A DNA stretch of 33,758 bases from Prado023 sp032123675 (GCA_032123675.1 JAQBEX010000216.1:1-33758), one strand, 5' to 3'; shown: positions 23,725 through 30,874, counted from the stretch's first letter. Translations and numbers: made by a program. Notes: a model not told the origin generated them from the sequence alone.

Positions 23725-25712
23725 GTGATCGCCGACCCGATCTGAAACACGGCCACGGCGAGGAGCCATGCCATGGTCAGCTGCATGACCACGCCCGTGG
23801 CCGTCCACCGCGCCCCGATCTGGCGCTTCTGGGCGGCCAGTGTCGCCACGCACGGCGTGTAGGCCAGGAGGAAGACCATGAAGGCCGCCGCGGCTGCCTG
23901 CGGGTGCCCGCCCGAGCTGACGACGAAGTCGGCGTAGACGCTGGACTGCAGGTCTGCGCCGGCCGGGTAGGTCTGTGCCCAGGAGGAGATCACTGCCTCC
24001 TTGGCCACGAAGCCGACGATCAGCGCACCGATGGCGTGCCACTCGGCGAACCCGGTGGGGATGAACAGGACGCTGGCCTGGTCGGCTATCCAGGCGTACA
24101 GGCTGTCGGCGATGGGGACTTCGCCAACGGTGTACGCGGTCCCCGGTGCGGGCATGATCCCGAGCACCCAGACCACGGCCACGGTGGCCACGATGATCCC
24201 GGAGGCGGTCTGCAGGAAGCCACGCAGGCGCATCCAGGTGGCGGCGCCCAGCATGCGCACCGACGGTCGCTGGTAGGGCGGCAGGTCGAGCACGAGGGGG
24301 TCGCTGCCCATGGTGCGGATCAGCGTCGAGCGCAGCAGCAGCCCGCCGAGGACGACGAGCAGGATGCTGGCCAGGTACATCGCGAAGACGACGGTCCCGG
24401 CGTGGGCGGGGAAGAACGTGGCGGCCACCATCACGTAGACCGTCAGCCGGGCTGAGCAGGACGTGAACGGGACCAGCAGGGCGGTCAGCAACCGGTGGCG
24501 GGCGTCGGGAAGCACTCGCACAGCCGAGATTGCCGGGACGTTGCACCCGAACCCGACGACCAGCGGAAGGAAAGCGCGGCCCGGCAGCCCCAGCCGGCCC
24601 ATCAGCCGGTCGGTGACGACGGCAGCTCGCGCCATGTACCCGGAGTCCTCCAGGAACGCGAGCAGCACGAACATGATGGCCATCAGCGGGATGAACGTCA
24701 GGAGCATCCCCACTCCGGCGATCAGTCCGTTGACGACGAAGCCCTGGGCCAGGCTCCCGCCGAGCCCCACCGTGTCGAAGAGGGTGATCGCGGCCGTGGT
24801 GACCGGTCCGGAGAAGAATGAGTCGAGGACGTCCTGCAGCGGCGCGGCAACGGTCGTCGTGAGTGCGAACACTGCCCACATGACGCCCAGGAAGATCAGC
24901 GGACCCAGCACGGGTGCGGTGACCCACCGATCGATCCGATCGGTCCAGGTCCGGTGGTCCGCCAGGGTGCGGGTGGTGGCCAGCTGCGTGGTCTGCGTGA
25001 CCCAGGTGAAGACGGCCTCGGCCTGGGCGAGATCGTCGTCAGCGGCGAGGGTGGCGGCCAGGTCGGTCATCTCGGTGGCTGGACATGAGGTGCAGTTGGC
25101 TGGGCAGTCCGGCATGCAGCCGCTGGATCCGCCGGATCCCAGGACCAGGGGATGCGCCGCCGGTTTGGCCAGTGCACGGGACACAGCCCGGGCGAGCTCG
25201 TGCACGTCGCGGCGTCGGGGATCGAGGCGCACGACGTCGACCCCCAGCCGCTCGGCGAGGACCGAGTCGTCGACCTCGACGCCCCGGCGGGCGGCGACGT
25301 CGGTCATGGTCACGGCTACGACGACGGGCACTGGGAGCGCCCGGACGTGCGCGGCCAGCACCAGGGAACGACCCAGATGAGCCGCATCGCAGACCACGAC
25401 CACGACATCGACGTGTCCGCCGCCGTGCAGCAGGTCGGCGGTCAGTGCCTCGTCCGGGGACATCGGGTCCAGCGAATAGGCGCCGGGCAGGTCGGTCAGG
25501 GACAACTCGCCGAAGGCCGGGTCCGTCCATCGTCCCGTTCCGACCTCGACGCTGGTGCCGGGGTAGTTCCCGACGGCGCGACCGGCCCCAGTCAGGGCGT
25601 TGAACAGCGTGGACTTCCCCGAGTTGGGGCTGCCCACGAGGGCGACTGTCCGAGCGTGCGGGCTCGCGGGTGGGCCGGGCGTCTCGTGGCAGCTGGCGAC
25701 CGTCTCAGCCAT
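23721..25712 (-). CDS. feoB: Ferrous iron transporter FeoB
   Basis: A 663-aa membrane GTPase that imports Fe(II). The G domain has G1 GSPNSGKST (27-35), G2 PGTSVE (51-56) and G3 DLPG (74-77). The G4 position reads TMTD (135-138) rather than NxxD, so guanine specificity may be altered. A Cys-rich insert with Cys199, 203, 207 and 210 precedes the helical part. The membrane domain carries both FeoB gate motifs (GFGCNVPAI and PFTSCSARL) and about 8-10 helices. It overlaps feoA by 8 nt at its start and the feoC-like gene by 4 nt at its end. Confidence 0.95.
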   Translation of the reverse strand: MAETVASCHETPGPPASPHARTVALVGSPNSGKSTLFNALTGAGRAVGNYPGTSVEVGTGRWTDPAFGELSLTDLPGAYSLDPMSPDEALTADLLHGGGHVDVVVVVCDAAHLGRSLVLAAHVRALPVPVVVAVTMTDVAARRGVEVDDSVLAERLGVDVVRLDPRRRDVHELARAVSRALAKPAAHPLVLGSGGSSGCMPDCPANCTSCPATEMTDLAATLAADDDLAQAEAVFTWVTQTTQLATTRTLADHRTWTDRIDRWVTAPVLGPLIFLGVMWAVFALTTTVAAPLQDVLDSFFSGPVTTAAITLFDTVGLGGSLAQGFVVNGLIAGVGMLLTFIPLMAIMFVLLAFLEDSGYMARAAVVTDRLMGRLGLPGRAFLPLVVGFGCNVPAISAVRVLPDARHRLLTALLVPFTSCSARLTVYVMVAATFFPAHAGTVVFAMYLASILLVVLGGLLLRSTLIRTMGSDPLVLDLPPYQRPSVRMLGAATWMRLRGFLQTASGIIVATVAVVWVLGIMPAPGTAYTVGEVPIADSLYAWIADQASVLFIPTGFAEWHAIGALIVGFVAKEAVISSWAQTYPAGADLQSSVYADFVVSSGGHPQAAAAAFMVFLLAYTPCVATLAAQKRQIGARWTATGVVMQLTMAWLLAVAVFQIGSAIT

Positions 25713-25944
25713 GAGCCGGGACGTTCTCGGCCACGTGGATGCCGGCCAGGATCGACCGGGCCACGGCGATCCGATCGTCGGCGATGGCGAGGATGGCTCC
25801 GCCGCCGCTCGTTCGGGACAGGATCCGCACGGACACTCCGGGCCGGATCCCCATCTCGGCCAGCCGCCGGGTCATGCTGACGCTGTCCGCTCGGGCCGAC
25901 AGCACGATCATCGGCGGCCCTGTGGGGGCCCCATCCAGCGTCAT
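25705..25944 (-). CDS. feoA: FeoA family protein
   Basis: A 79-aa SH3-like protein: RRLAEMGIRPGVSVRILSR and GGGAILAIADDRIAVARSIL match FeoA, a small cytosolic protein required for FeoB activity. ATG 25944 is the first gene of the feo operon; a TACCCT box ends 7 nt before it, so the message is probably leaderless. The DtxR/IdeR-like box immediately upstream suggests iron-dependent repression. The last codons overlap feoB by 8 nt. Confidence 0.92.
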   Translation of the reverse strand: MTLDGAPTGPPMIVLSARADSVSMTRRLAEMGIRPGVSVRILSRTSGGGAILAIADDRIAVARSILAGIHVAENVPAHG

Positions 25945-25951
25945 GGACCGA

Positions 25952-25980
25952 AGGGTACCGCACAGATAAGGGTTACCTTA
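25952..25980 (-). promoter_or_regulatory. feo promoter with DtxR/IdeR-like iron box
   Basis: On the minus strand TAAGGTAACCCTTATCTGT (25962-25980) agrees with the 19-bp DtxR/IdeR consensus at about 12 positions and contains the inverted repeat TAAGG/CCTTA. The -10 TACCCT (25952-25957) follows, then 7 nt to the feoA ATG. The box covers the -35 and spacer region, the right place for repression by iron-loaded DtxR/IdeR. Confidence 0.55.
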
Positions 25981-26255
25981 CTGGGACTTTGGTCCCGGTT
26001 GGCTCGCCTGAGGTCCTCAGTGGCCGGCCAGTGGCCACGTCGCGGGGATCGGAGCCCACGTGCCGCGGCCGCGCTCTCGGCCGGAGCGTGCGGTTCGCCG
26101 GCTCCGCGGCGATCGTCGATGTCGGGCCTGGGCACGGATGCCCGGCCCCCGACGGGACCCTCGGCCTCGAATCACTGCAGGGGTGTGGGACCAGCGTGCG
26201 CGCCCGGCTGCCGCTGGTCGCGCCCCGATCGGCGCAGCCTGAGGGGTTCGCCCAG
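25981..26255. other. Gene-poor stretch between feoA and the FUSC gene
   Basis: It holds a small hairpin GGGAC-TTTG-GTCCC (25983-25996; the right arm starts at 25992) and a plus-strand frame to about 26270 without a ribosome site. The frame's end (DGTLGLESL, then GTSVRARLPL) resembles the last strand of histidine-kinase ATPase domains, so it could be a decayed fragment. No intact gene is supported. Confidence 0.4.
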
Positions 26256-26297
26256 AGGGGTCAGCCCTGAGGGGTCAGCCCTGAGCATCAGCCCTGA
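26256..26297. repeat. Tandem 13-14 bp repeats at the end of the FUSC gene
   Basis: AGGGGTCAGCCCTG occurs at 26256-26269 and 26270-26283, followed by two copies that begin AGCATC (AGCATCAGCCCTG from 26284, then a partial one). The array straddles the FUSC stop codon at 26288-26290; duplication here can alter the C-terminus. Confidence 0.8.
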
Positions 26298-27445
26298 GCA
26301 TCCCCCGTGGCGCGAATGATCCCGGCCGCCGCATCCGCGGGCATCCCGGTGGCCTGGAGCAGGTCGGAGGCGGAGAGACGGATCTGGGCAATCATCGGTG
26401 CGTTGAACAGCCCGGGTCGCGCTGGTGCCGAGGACTCCGCAGCGGTGACCCCGTGGGTGTGCGCCACCGCCACCAGCAGCAGTCGGCGAACGGGTTTGGG
26501 GTCTCCTTCCGTGGCCAGCGCAGGTCCCAGTTGGTCGACGGCCTCGGCCAGCTCGTCAAGGGCTGCGGGGATCCCCTGTGGGACCGGCTCGCTGCGGTCC
26601 AGGGCCAGCGTTGCCTGGCGGGCCAACACCCGCAGGTTGCGTAGGGCGTTGTCGAGGTGGAATCCGGCATCGGCGTAGGAGTCCAGGACTGGGCGCTGGT
26701 CCCAGTACCAGGGGGCGAGCCGGATCGACTCACGCGTCGCAGCCAGGCCGGAGTGGAATCCCTCCAGGACGGACGCGGTGGCGCGCAGGTCGGCCAATGC
26801 GGCCTCGGCGGCCAGCCGATCGGTCGCACTCAGCGCCGCCCCGACCTGCCGGTACCCGTCGCCCAGCACCTTGAGCACCGGATCGGTGGCGGACCGGGCG
26901 TGCCGGGCGGGGTGCACGGGAAGGATCAGCGCGGAGACCACCAGCCCGATACCACCGCCGATGAGCGCATCGACGAAGCGGCCGCTGTTCCATGGGGCGT
27001 CCGCGGTCGGCGGCGTGAGCGTCGCGATCAGGATGGCTGCGGTGCAGGCCTGCATGATCAGGATCGGACCGCCGCCAGCCACCAGGGCGGCGGTCAGCGC
27101 AAGCGCGACCACCAGGCCGACCTGCCAGGCGCCGCTGCCGATCCTTGCCACGAGGAAGCCAGCCAGGAGGATGCCGATGGCGTTCCCGACCAGCAGTTCG
27201 ACCGTGCGCCGGCGCCGATGGGCAAGAGAGACGGCGACGGTGGCGATCGCCGCGATGGGGGCGAAGAACGGGACCTCATGCCCGATCGACTCGGCGATTG
27301 CGTAGGCAAGGGAGGCGGCGAGCGTCGCCTGCAGGATCAGCCGCCACGAGTCGCGTGCCTCGGTGATGCCTCTGCGGGACTGGTCCAGGGCGCTGTGCCC
27401 GATCCCGGTGAACGCGGCGGTGGGCAGCGATCGGGCGATGTCCAT
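26288..27445 (-). CDS. FUSC-family (aromatic acid exporter-like) membrane protein
   Basis: A 385-aa protein with an N-terminal block of about six helices (residues 30-170), rich in Ala/Val/Ile, and a soluble, mostly helical C-terminal half of about 200 residues (DRLAAEAALADLRATASVLE, ALDELAEAVDQLG). This layout matches the FUSC/DUF939-type family, thought to export aromatic or toxic compounds; the substrate here is unknown. ATG 27445 is preferred: TACTGT (27452-27457) lies 6 nt before it (leaderless type), whereas the frame extended upstream by 15 codons has no ribosome site. The stop codon sits in a tandem repeat. Confidence 0.82.
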   Translation of the reverse strand: MDIARSLPTAAFTGIGHSALDQSRRGITEARDSWRLILQATLAASLAYAIAESIGHEVPFFAPIAAIATVAVSLAHRRRRTVELLVGNAIGILLAGFLVARIGSGAWQVGLVVALALTAALVAGGGPILIMQACTAAILIATLTPPTADAPWNSGRFVDALIGGGIGLVVSALILPVHPARHARSATDPVLKVLGDGYRQVGAALSATDRLAAEAALADLRATASVLEGFHSGLAATRESIRLAPWYWDQRPVLDSYADAGFHLDNALRNLRVLARQATLALDRSEPVPQGIPAALDELAEAVDQLGPALATEGDPKPVRRLLLVAVAHTHGVTAAESSAPARPGLFNAPMIAQIRLSASDLLQATGMPADAAAGIIRATGDAQG

Positions 27446-27451
27446 GCCGGG

Positions 27452-27457
27452 ACAGTA
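27452..27457 (-). promoter_or_regulatory. -10 box of the FUSC gene (leaderless)
   Basis: TACTGT on the minus strand with 6 nt to ATG 27445 and no ribosome-binding site between. No clear -35. Confidence 0.4.
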
Positions 27458-27577
27458 GTCGGCTCTGGCTCCGGCTGCGGTCGCGGTCACGGGGAGGCGC
27501 TCGGCGACCGCACGGTGTGCGGGGCCGGCGTCGGCCGTGGCTCAGATGCAGATCGGGCGCCCACCGCGAGGCGGACG

Positions 27578-27593
27578 CCTGATCCAGATCAGG
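27578..27593. repeat. Palindrome after the microprotein gene
   Basis: CCTGATC-CA-GATCAGG, exact 7-bp arms, 12 nt past the microprotein stop codon. It could be a weak terminator (5-bp stem, 6-nt loop) or a protein-binding dyad. Confidence 0.4.
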
Positions 27594-27605
27594 TGCGGCT
27601 GGTCC

Positions 27606-27722
27606 TCAGCGGCACGTGCACCGACGTGCCGGGGGGACGCTGGCCAGGACCTGGTCGACGTGCCGGCCACAGCCGGAGTAGGTGACGTTGCCACAGGAAC
27701 GGCAGGTTGCGGGGCTGCACAT
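27606..27722 (-). CDS. 38-aa Cys-rich microprotein under a CsoR-type operator
   Basis: A very short gene: ATG 27722, behind GAAGGAG with 6 nt spacing, to TGA 27606. The protein starts MCSPATCRSCGNVTYSGCG and continues RHVDQVLASVPPARRCTCR. It has six cysteines (2, 7, 10, 18, 35, 37) and one histidine (21), arranged CxxxxCxxC, CGRH and CTC, which suggests a metal-binding knuckle. I recall similar short actinobacterial proteins with a GCGxHVDxV core, all hypothetical. The operator and promoter 30 nt upstream indicate induction by copper or a related thiophilic signal or persulfide; the role could be metal buffering or sensing. Its function is inferred, not known. Confidence 0.8.
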   Translation of the reverse strand: MCSPATCRSCGNVTYSGCGRHVDQVLASVPPARRCTCR

Positions 27723-27751
27723 GGAGGTCTCCTTCGAGGTCTGGTGGAAAC

Positions 27752-27781
27752 ATCATACCCCAGGGGGTATAAGACAATCAA
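27752..27781 (-). promoter_or_regulatory. Promoter with CsoR-family operator
   Basis: On the minus strand TTGATT (27776-27781), an 18-nt spacer and TATGAT (27752-27757) form a good promoter. Between and overlapping them is ATACCCCCTGGGGTAT (27755-27770), a perfect 7-bp dyad with a 2-nt centre. This is the recognised operator form of CsoR/CstR/RcnR repressors, which respond to copper, nickel or persulfide. The predicted transcript starts about 23 nt before the microprotein gene. Confidence 0.8.
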
Positions 27782-27925
27782 GCCGCCCCACTCCCGGAAG
27801 AACCCTCCGCGCCGGCCCAAACCCTCCGCGCCGACGGGGAGATTCTGGCCCTGAGCGGAGGATCTGCGAGGTAGGAGCGTGGTGGCGTCGGCCCGGTGGC
27901 CGCCAGCGGGCGGCGGCGTTTGGGG

Positions 27926-28831
27926 TCAGGGATCGGTCGTGAGGATCGGTTCCCAGGGGGGTGACGGGGCCGGAATCCGACCGAGGGTCGAGTCGACGTC
28001 GCCGAAACGTTGGCCGCTGTCGCGCCAGTCGGCATAGAACGTCGAGACCTCGTCGGCGTTCCGGGCGACGAAGTTCCACCACATGAACACCGGCTCCGGG
28101 AAGGGGACGCCGCCGAGCAGCATCATCCGGGTCGGCTCGCGCGCTTCGACGTCGATCTCCGAGCGGCCGGCTCCCAGAGCCGCGATCTGGCCGGGCGAGG
28201 CTGCGGTCCGGGGAGCGGCTGGCTCGCCGCCGACCAGGAGGGGGCCATCCAGGGCGATGATCGCGTACTCGAAGTCGGGTCGCAGCGGGACCGTGGTGAC
28301 ACCTGGATGGATCTGGGCCTGGAGTCCGACGAGATCGGTGCCGAACTCGGCCGGGGATGAGGCTCCCAGGAAGTCCCCGGCGATGAGGGTCGCTGTGGCC
28401 CGTCCCCATTCGACCACGGGCAGGTCGGCGTGATGGGAGAAGCCCGGTTCGCCGTGACGGTGCTCGTCGGGCTGCGCGACCCAGAGCTGCACACCCTGGA
28501 GGGTTCCCCGGTAGGTGCCGGTGTTCTCCTCAGCGTGGACCACACCGCGCCCGGCAGTCATGAGGTTGACCTGACCGGGGCGGATCAGCTGCTCGGAGCC
28601 GAGTGAGTCGCGGTGCAGGACGGCGCCCTCCATCAGCCAGGTGACCGTCTGCAGTCCGGTGTGTGGATGCGGCCCGACGTCGAGACCGGCTCGCTCAGTC
28701 ACCTCCGCCGGACCCATGTGGTCGGCGAAGCACCAGGCGCCCACCGTGCGCAGGCGGCGCCGGGGCAGGACGCGGCGGACCTGCATCCGACCGACCTGGG
28801 CGGTGACGCCATCGTGCACGGATATCGACAT
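27926..28831 (-). CDS. Pirin family protein
   Basis: A 301-aa bicupin. The N-terminal cupin has the metal site HPHTGLQTVTWLMEG with two adjacent-type His, a third His in VLHRDSLG or VVHAEENTG, and the terminal Glu in HAEE, as in pirins and quercetinase-like YhhW. The C-terminal cupin has lost metal ligands, as usual. Some pirins oxidise quercetin, others act on regulators; nothing here decides which. The start is uncertain: ATG 28831 (MSISVHDG) fits family length; the open frame continues to 28915 but overlaps the next gene. The gene lies between the CsoR-type promoter and the HAAS/PadR pair on the same strand. Confidence 0.88.
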   Translation of the reverse strand: MSISVHDGVTAQVGRMQVRRVLPRRRLRTVGAWCFADHMGPAEVTERAGLDVGPHPHTGLQTVTWLMEGAVLHRDSLGSEQLIRPGQVNLMTAGRGVVHAEENTGTYRGTLQGVQLWVAQPDEHRHGEPGFSHHADLPVVEWGRATATLIAGDFLGASSPAEFGTDLVGLQAQIHPGVTTVPLRPDFEYAIIALDGPLLVGGEPAAPRTAASPGQIAALGAGRSEIDVEAREPTRMMLLGGVPFPEPVFMWWNFVARNADEVSTFYADWRDSGQRFGDVDSTLGRIPAPSPPWEPILTTDP

Positions 28832-28880
28832 CACCCCAGCGTCACGGGTCCTCGGTGGTCGCGCAAACGGGGGCTGCGCT

Positions 28881-29447
28881 TCAGGCCTCAGCGCGGCGCG
28901 GTCGCGACGCGGCATACAGCGCGGCCGCCAGACCGACGAGCATGATCACCCCGATCAGCCCCAGGGCCACAAGCCCGGCCCACGCCGGGGGATTGGGCAC
29001 GGTGGCGATCATGAATCCGATGATCAGGGCCCCGAGGCCCACCGCGAGGATCAACCACGTGTTGCGAACCTCGGCCCGCGTCCACCGGGCCGGCGTGGCC
29101 CGCATGATCATGACGCCAGCGGCCGGGGCGATCAGCGGCAGTGCGATGCCGCCGATGCTCATGAGCAGCAGGGCCACGATCTCGCCGGCCGACGGGCCGC
29201 GCTGTGCTGGCGCAGCTGCGGGGCGCTGCAGGTCGGCTGCGGCCTCGGCCACGACGTCGGCGGGGTCGCCCAGCCGGTCCAGCACCGCCCGAGCCTGGTC
29301 ATCATCAGTGACGCCGACGAGCTCGGCGTCGAGGTGTGCGCTGATCTGCTCCAGTAGCTCCGCGCGCCGGTCAGTGGGAAGCGACATGGCGCAGCGTTCC
29401 AACTCAGCCATATAGGCCTGGCGCCACTGGCTCGTGTCGGTGGTCAT
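28881..29447 (-). CDS. HAAS-domain (DUF1700-like) membrane protein
   Basis: A 188-aa protein. Residues 10-75 match the HAAS signalling domain, LERCAMSLPTDRRAELLEQI followed by SAHLDAE and AVLDRLGDPADVVAEAAAD. About four membrane helices follow (residues 87-112, 128-147, 153-181). HAAS proteins occur almost always next to a PadR regulator, as here, where they are thought to transmit a membrane signal. Its start overlaps the PadR stop (ATGA at 29444-29447), so the two are coupled. Confidence 0.88.
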   Translation of the reverse strand: MTTDTSQWRQAYMAELERCAMSLPTDRRAELLEQISAHLDAELVGVTDDDQARAVLDRLGDPADVVAEAAADLQRPAAAPAQRGPSAGEIVALLLMSIGGIALPLIAPAAGVMIMRATPARWTRAEVRNTWLILAVGLGALIIGFMIATVPNPPAWAGLVALGLIGVIMLVGLAAALYAASRPRRAEA

Positions 29448-29884
29448 GCTGTCTCCTTGGGTTGGTTCGGGTTCAGGGGGTCAGGGATGAGGGTGGGGGC
29501 GTCGGGTTCTGCGGTTCGGACCCGGCCCGCGACGACCGTGTCGACGCCGGCGCGGAAGGTCAGCCATGCCGCGGCGAACGCAGCGACGGCGTAGTGCCCC
29601 TCTTCGGTGAGTTGGTAGTAGCGGCGCGGTGGGCCGCTCGGGCTCTCCTGCCACTGGGTCGCGACCAGCCCAGCGCGGCGCAGGCGGGACAGCATCGGGT
29701 ACACGGTGCCCTCGCTGGTGACTAGCCCATCGATCCCCCCGAGCGCCCGCACGATGTCGTGCGAGTACGCGGGCCCGGCGTCCAGCAGGGTCAGTACGCA
29801 CGCCTCCACCGCACCGCGGCGCAGGCGATCGAGCGCCTCGTCGACGGCGCGGTCCGGCGGGTTCCATGTTTCCGTAGGTACCAT
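29444..29884 (-). CDS. PadR family transcriptional regulator
   Basis: A 146-aa winged-helix regulator: RRGAVEACVLTLLDAGPAYS, then the recognition part TVYPMLSRLRRAGLVATQWQ and the wing PRRYYQLTEEGHYAV. A C-terminal helix would dimerise it. It probably represses its own operon with the HAAS gene. ATG 29884 is chosen because a -35 TTGGCG, 17-nt spacer and -10 TACCTT precede it with 7 nt to the ATG (leaderless), and because the family starts near here; the open frame runs 31 codons further but across the promoter. Confidence 0.9.
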   Translation of the reverse strand: MVPTETWNPPDRAVDEALDRLRRGAVEACVLTLLDAGPAYSHDIVRALGGIDGLVTSEGTVYPMLSRLRRAGLVATQWQESPSGPPRRYYQLTEEGHYAVAAFAAAWLTFRAGVDTVVAGRVRTAEPDAPTLIPDPLNPNQPKETA

Positions 29885-29888
29885 GTAA

Positions 29889-29920
29889 TACAAGGTACCT
29901 TGTAAGCGGTGCTGCGCCAA
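29889..29920 (-). promoter_or_regulatory. PadR promoter and palindromic operator
   Basis: On the minus strand: TTGGCG (29915-29920), 17 nt, TACCTT (29892-29897). The -10 is embedded in TACAAGGTACCTTGTA (29889-29904), a perfect 16-bp palindrome, a good candidate for autoregulatory PadR binding. A further GGTACC lies at 29877-29882. Confidence 0.7.
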
Positions 29921-30044
29921 GTGGACGCTGGTTCGCCAGGTGATCGACGTTCGGGCGCCGGGCGCGCCATCTGACACAATGCCTCAAGCGCTGCGGCGGG
30001 CCCTGGATGCGACGATCCGGTCACCAAGGTCCCAGGCAGCGCCG

Positions 30045-30117
30045 GCCCCCGTAGCTCAGGGGATAGAGCGATGGTTTCCTAAACCACAGGCCGCAGGTTC
30101 GAATCCTGCCGGGGGCA
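30045..30117 (+). tRNA. tRNA-Arg (anticodon CCT)
   Basis: GCCCCCGTAGCTCAGGGG at the 5' end pairs through GCCCCCG/CGGGGGC, with discriminator A. The anticodon loop TTCCTAA gives anticodon CCT. The outer pair of the anticodon stem is an A-C mismatch. The T-arm is GCAGGTTCGAATCCTGC. The CCA tail is not encoded. The 3' end is directly followed by a protease relic. Confidence 0.94.
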
Positions 30118-30147
30118 CCGAGTAGCAGGCAGCACAACGGCCCAGTC

Positions 30148-30321
30148 TGGCGCCGCCGCCGGTCTCCGCACCCTCGCCGACATGCACCGACTGGAAGTGG
30201 TCGATGTAGCCGTCAGGCTCGTTGAAGTTGCCTTCGCCGTCCATGTCGTATCGATCCCAGACATCGAACTGAGTCAGGTAGTCCTCGATCTCGGCTGCCG
30301 TCTTGCCCGCCGCCTGATGAC
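30148..30321 (-). pseudogene. Fragment of an M6 (immune inhibitor A-like) peptidase
   Basis: Translated on the minus strand, this stretch gives HQAAGKTAAEIEDYLTQFD followed by VWDRYDMDGEGNFNEPDGYI and DHFQSVHVGEGAETGGGA. That is the segment just before the catalytic region of InhA-type M6 metallopeptidases, including the Ca-binding-like DxDGxGxFxEPDG. The homology stops abruptly toward the tRNA (30148) and beyond 30321; no start, signal peptide or HExxH is present. It is about 58 residues of a family normally 650-800 aa. It lies 31 nt from the 3' end of tRNA-Arg, a common insertion site, so it may be left from a deleted mobile region. Confidence 0.8.
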
Positions 30322-30354
30322 CAACCCGACGCAATGACCCGCTGACGACCCGTT

Positions 30355-30576
30355 CTAGAGCTTGGTCATCTTGCGGAACGGCGTGGCGATCCACACTGTC
30401 TTTCCCATGAAGTCCACCGTCGCCCCACCTGCGTCCAACCCCACGACTCGACCCAGCCCATATGAGTCGTGCGAGACCCGGTCGTCGACCGCAAACGCCT
30501 CGATCACCGACGCGGGCTGAGGCTGGAAGGGGCTGCTGGAGTGACGAGGACGCGGGTTTGCAGATGAGGTTGCCAC
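30355..30576 (-). CDS. Small CarD/PcrA-tail-like protein
   Basis: A 73-aa protein (GTG 30576). Its C-terminal 45 residues, FAVDDRVSHDSYGLGRVVGL then ATVDFMGKTVWIATPFRKMTKL, form a Tudor-like fold of the type seen in CarD and at the end of PcrA/UvrD helicases, used to contact RNA polymerase. Stand-alone small proteins of this kind occur in many actinobacteria. The start is uncertain: CATACT upstream may be a leaderless -10, and a longer frame reaches 30738 with sequence that looks non-coding. It lies between the M6 relic and the CPBP gene. Confidence 0.65.
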   Translation of the reverse strand: MATSSANPRPRHSSSPFQPQPASVIEAFAVDDRVSHDSYGLGRVVGLDAGGATVDFMGKTVWIATPFRKMTKL

Positions 30577-30874
30577 ACCCCAGTATGCGCGCCGGGCGGC
30601 TGCGAACAGACCCCACGGCAACGTGAGTCCCTTCCGGCCTGCGGACTCACCGCGCCGAGCGCGGTCTTGGCCGCCAGGGTGTGCGCCTGCTGCCTGCGCC
30701 GTCCGTGGGGCTGCGTGGCGCCGGCCCCAGACCATCACGCCGCGAGTCGTCGGGCCGTGGAGAGCCCGAGTCGGGGTGGCCGAGTTCGCTACCTGAGGCG
30801 ATGAGGCACCCGCCCTGGACCATGCACTGGGCCGAGCATTCCGACGCGCAACCGTGACGGGTTAGCGTAGGCGC
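30577..30874. other. Gene-free stretch with two adjacent hairpins
   Basis: GTGAGTCC (30623-30630) and GGACTCAC (30643-30650) form an exact 8-bp stem with a 12-nt loop; ACCGCGC-CGA-GCGCGGT (30649-30665) forms a 7-bp stem with a 3-nt loop directly next to it. They could be a terminator or part of a small RNA or 5' leader. I see no convincing gene in the rest. Confidence 0.5.
30863..30868 (+). promoter_or_regulatory. -10 box of the CPBP gene (leaderless)
   Basis: TAGCGT, 6 nt, then GTG 30875, with no ribosome-binding site. No clear -35. Confidence 0.45.

Noticed and set aside
30056..30616. Single 186-aa minus-strand gene covering the M6 fragment
   Set aside because: It joins tRNA-Arg read backwards, the M6 relic and an out-of-frame reading of the CarD-like gene; only the M6 part is protein-like.
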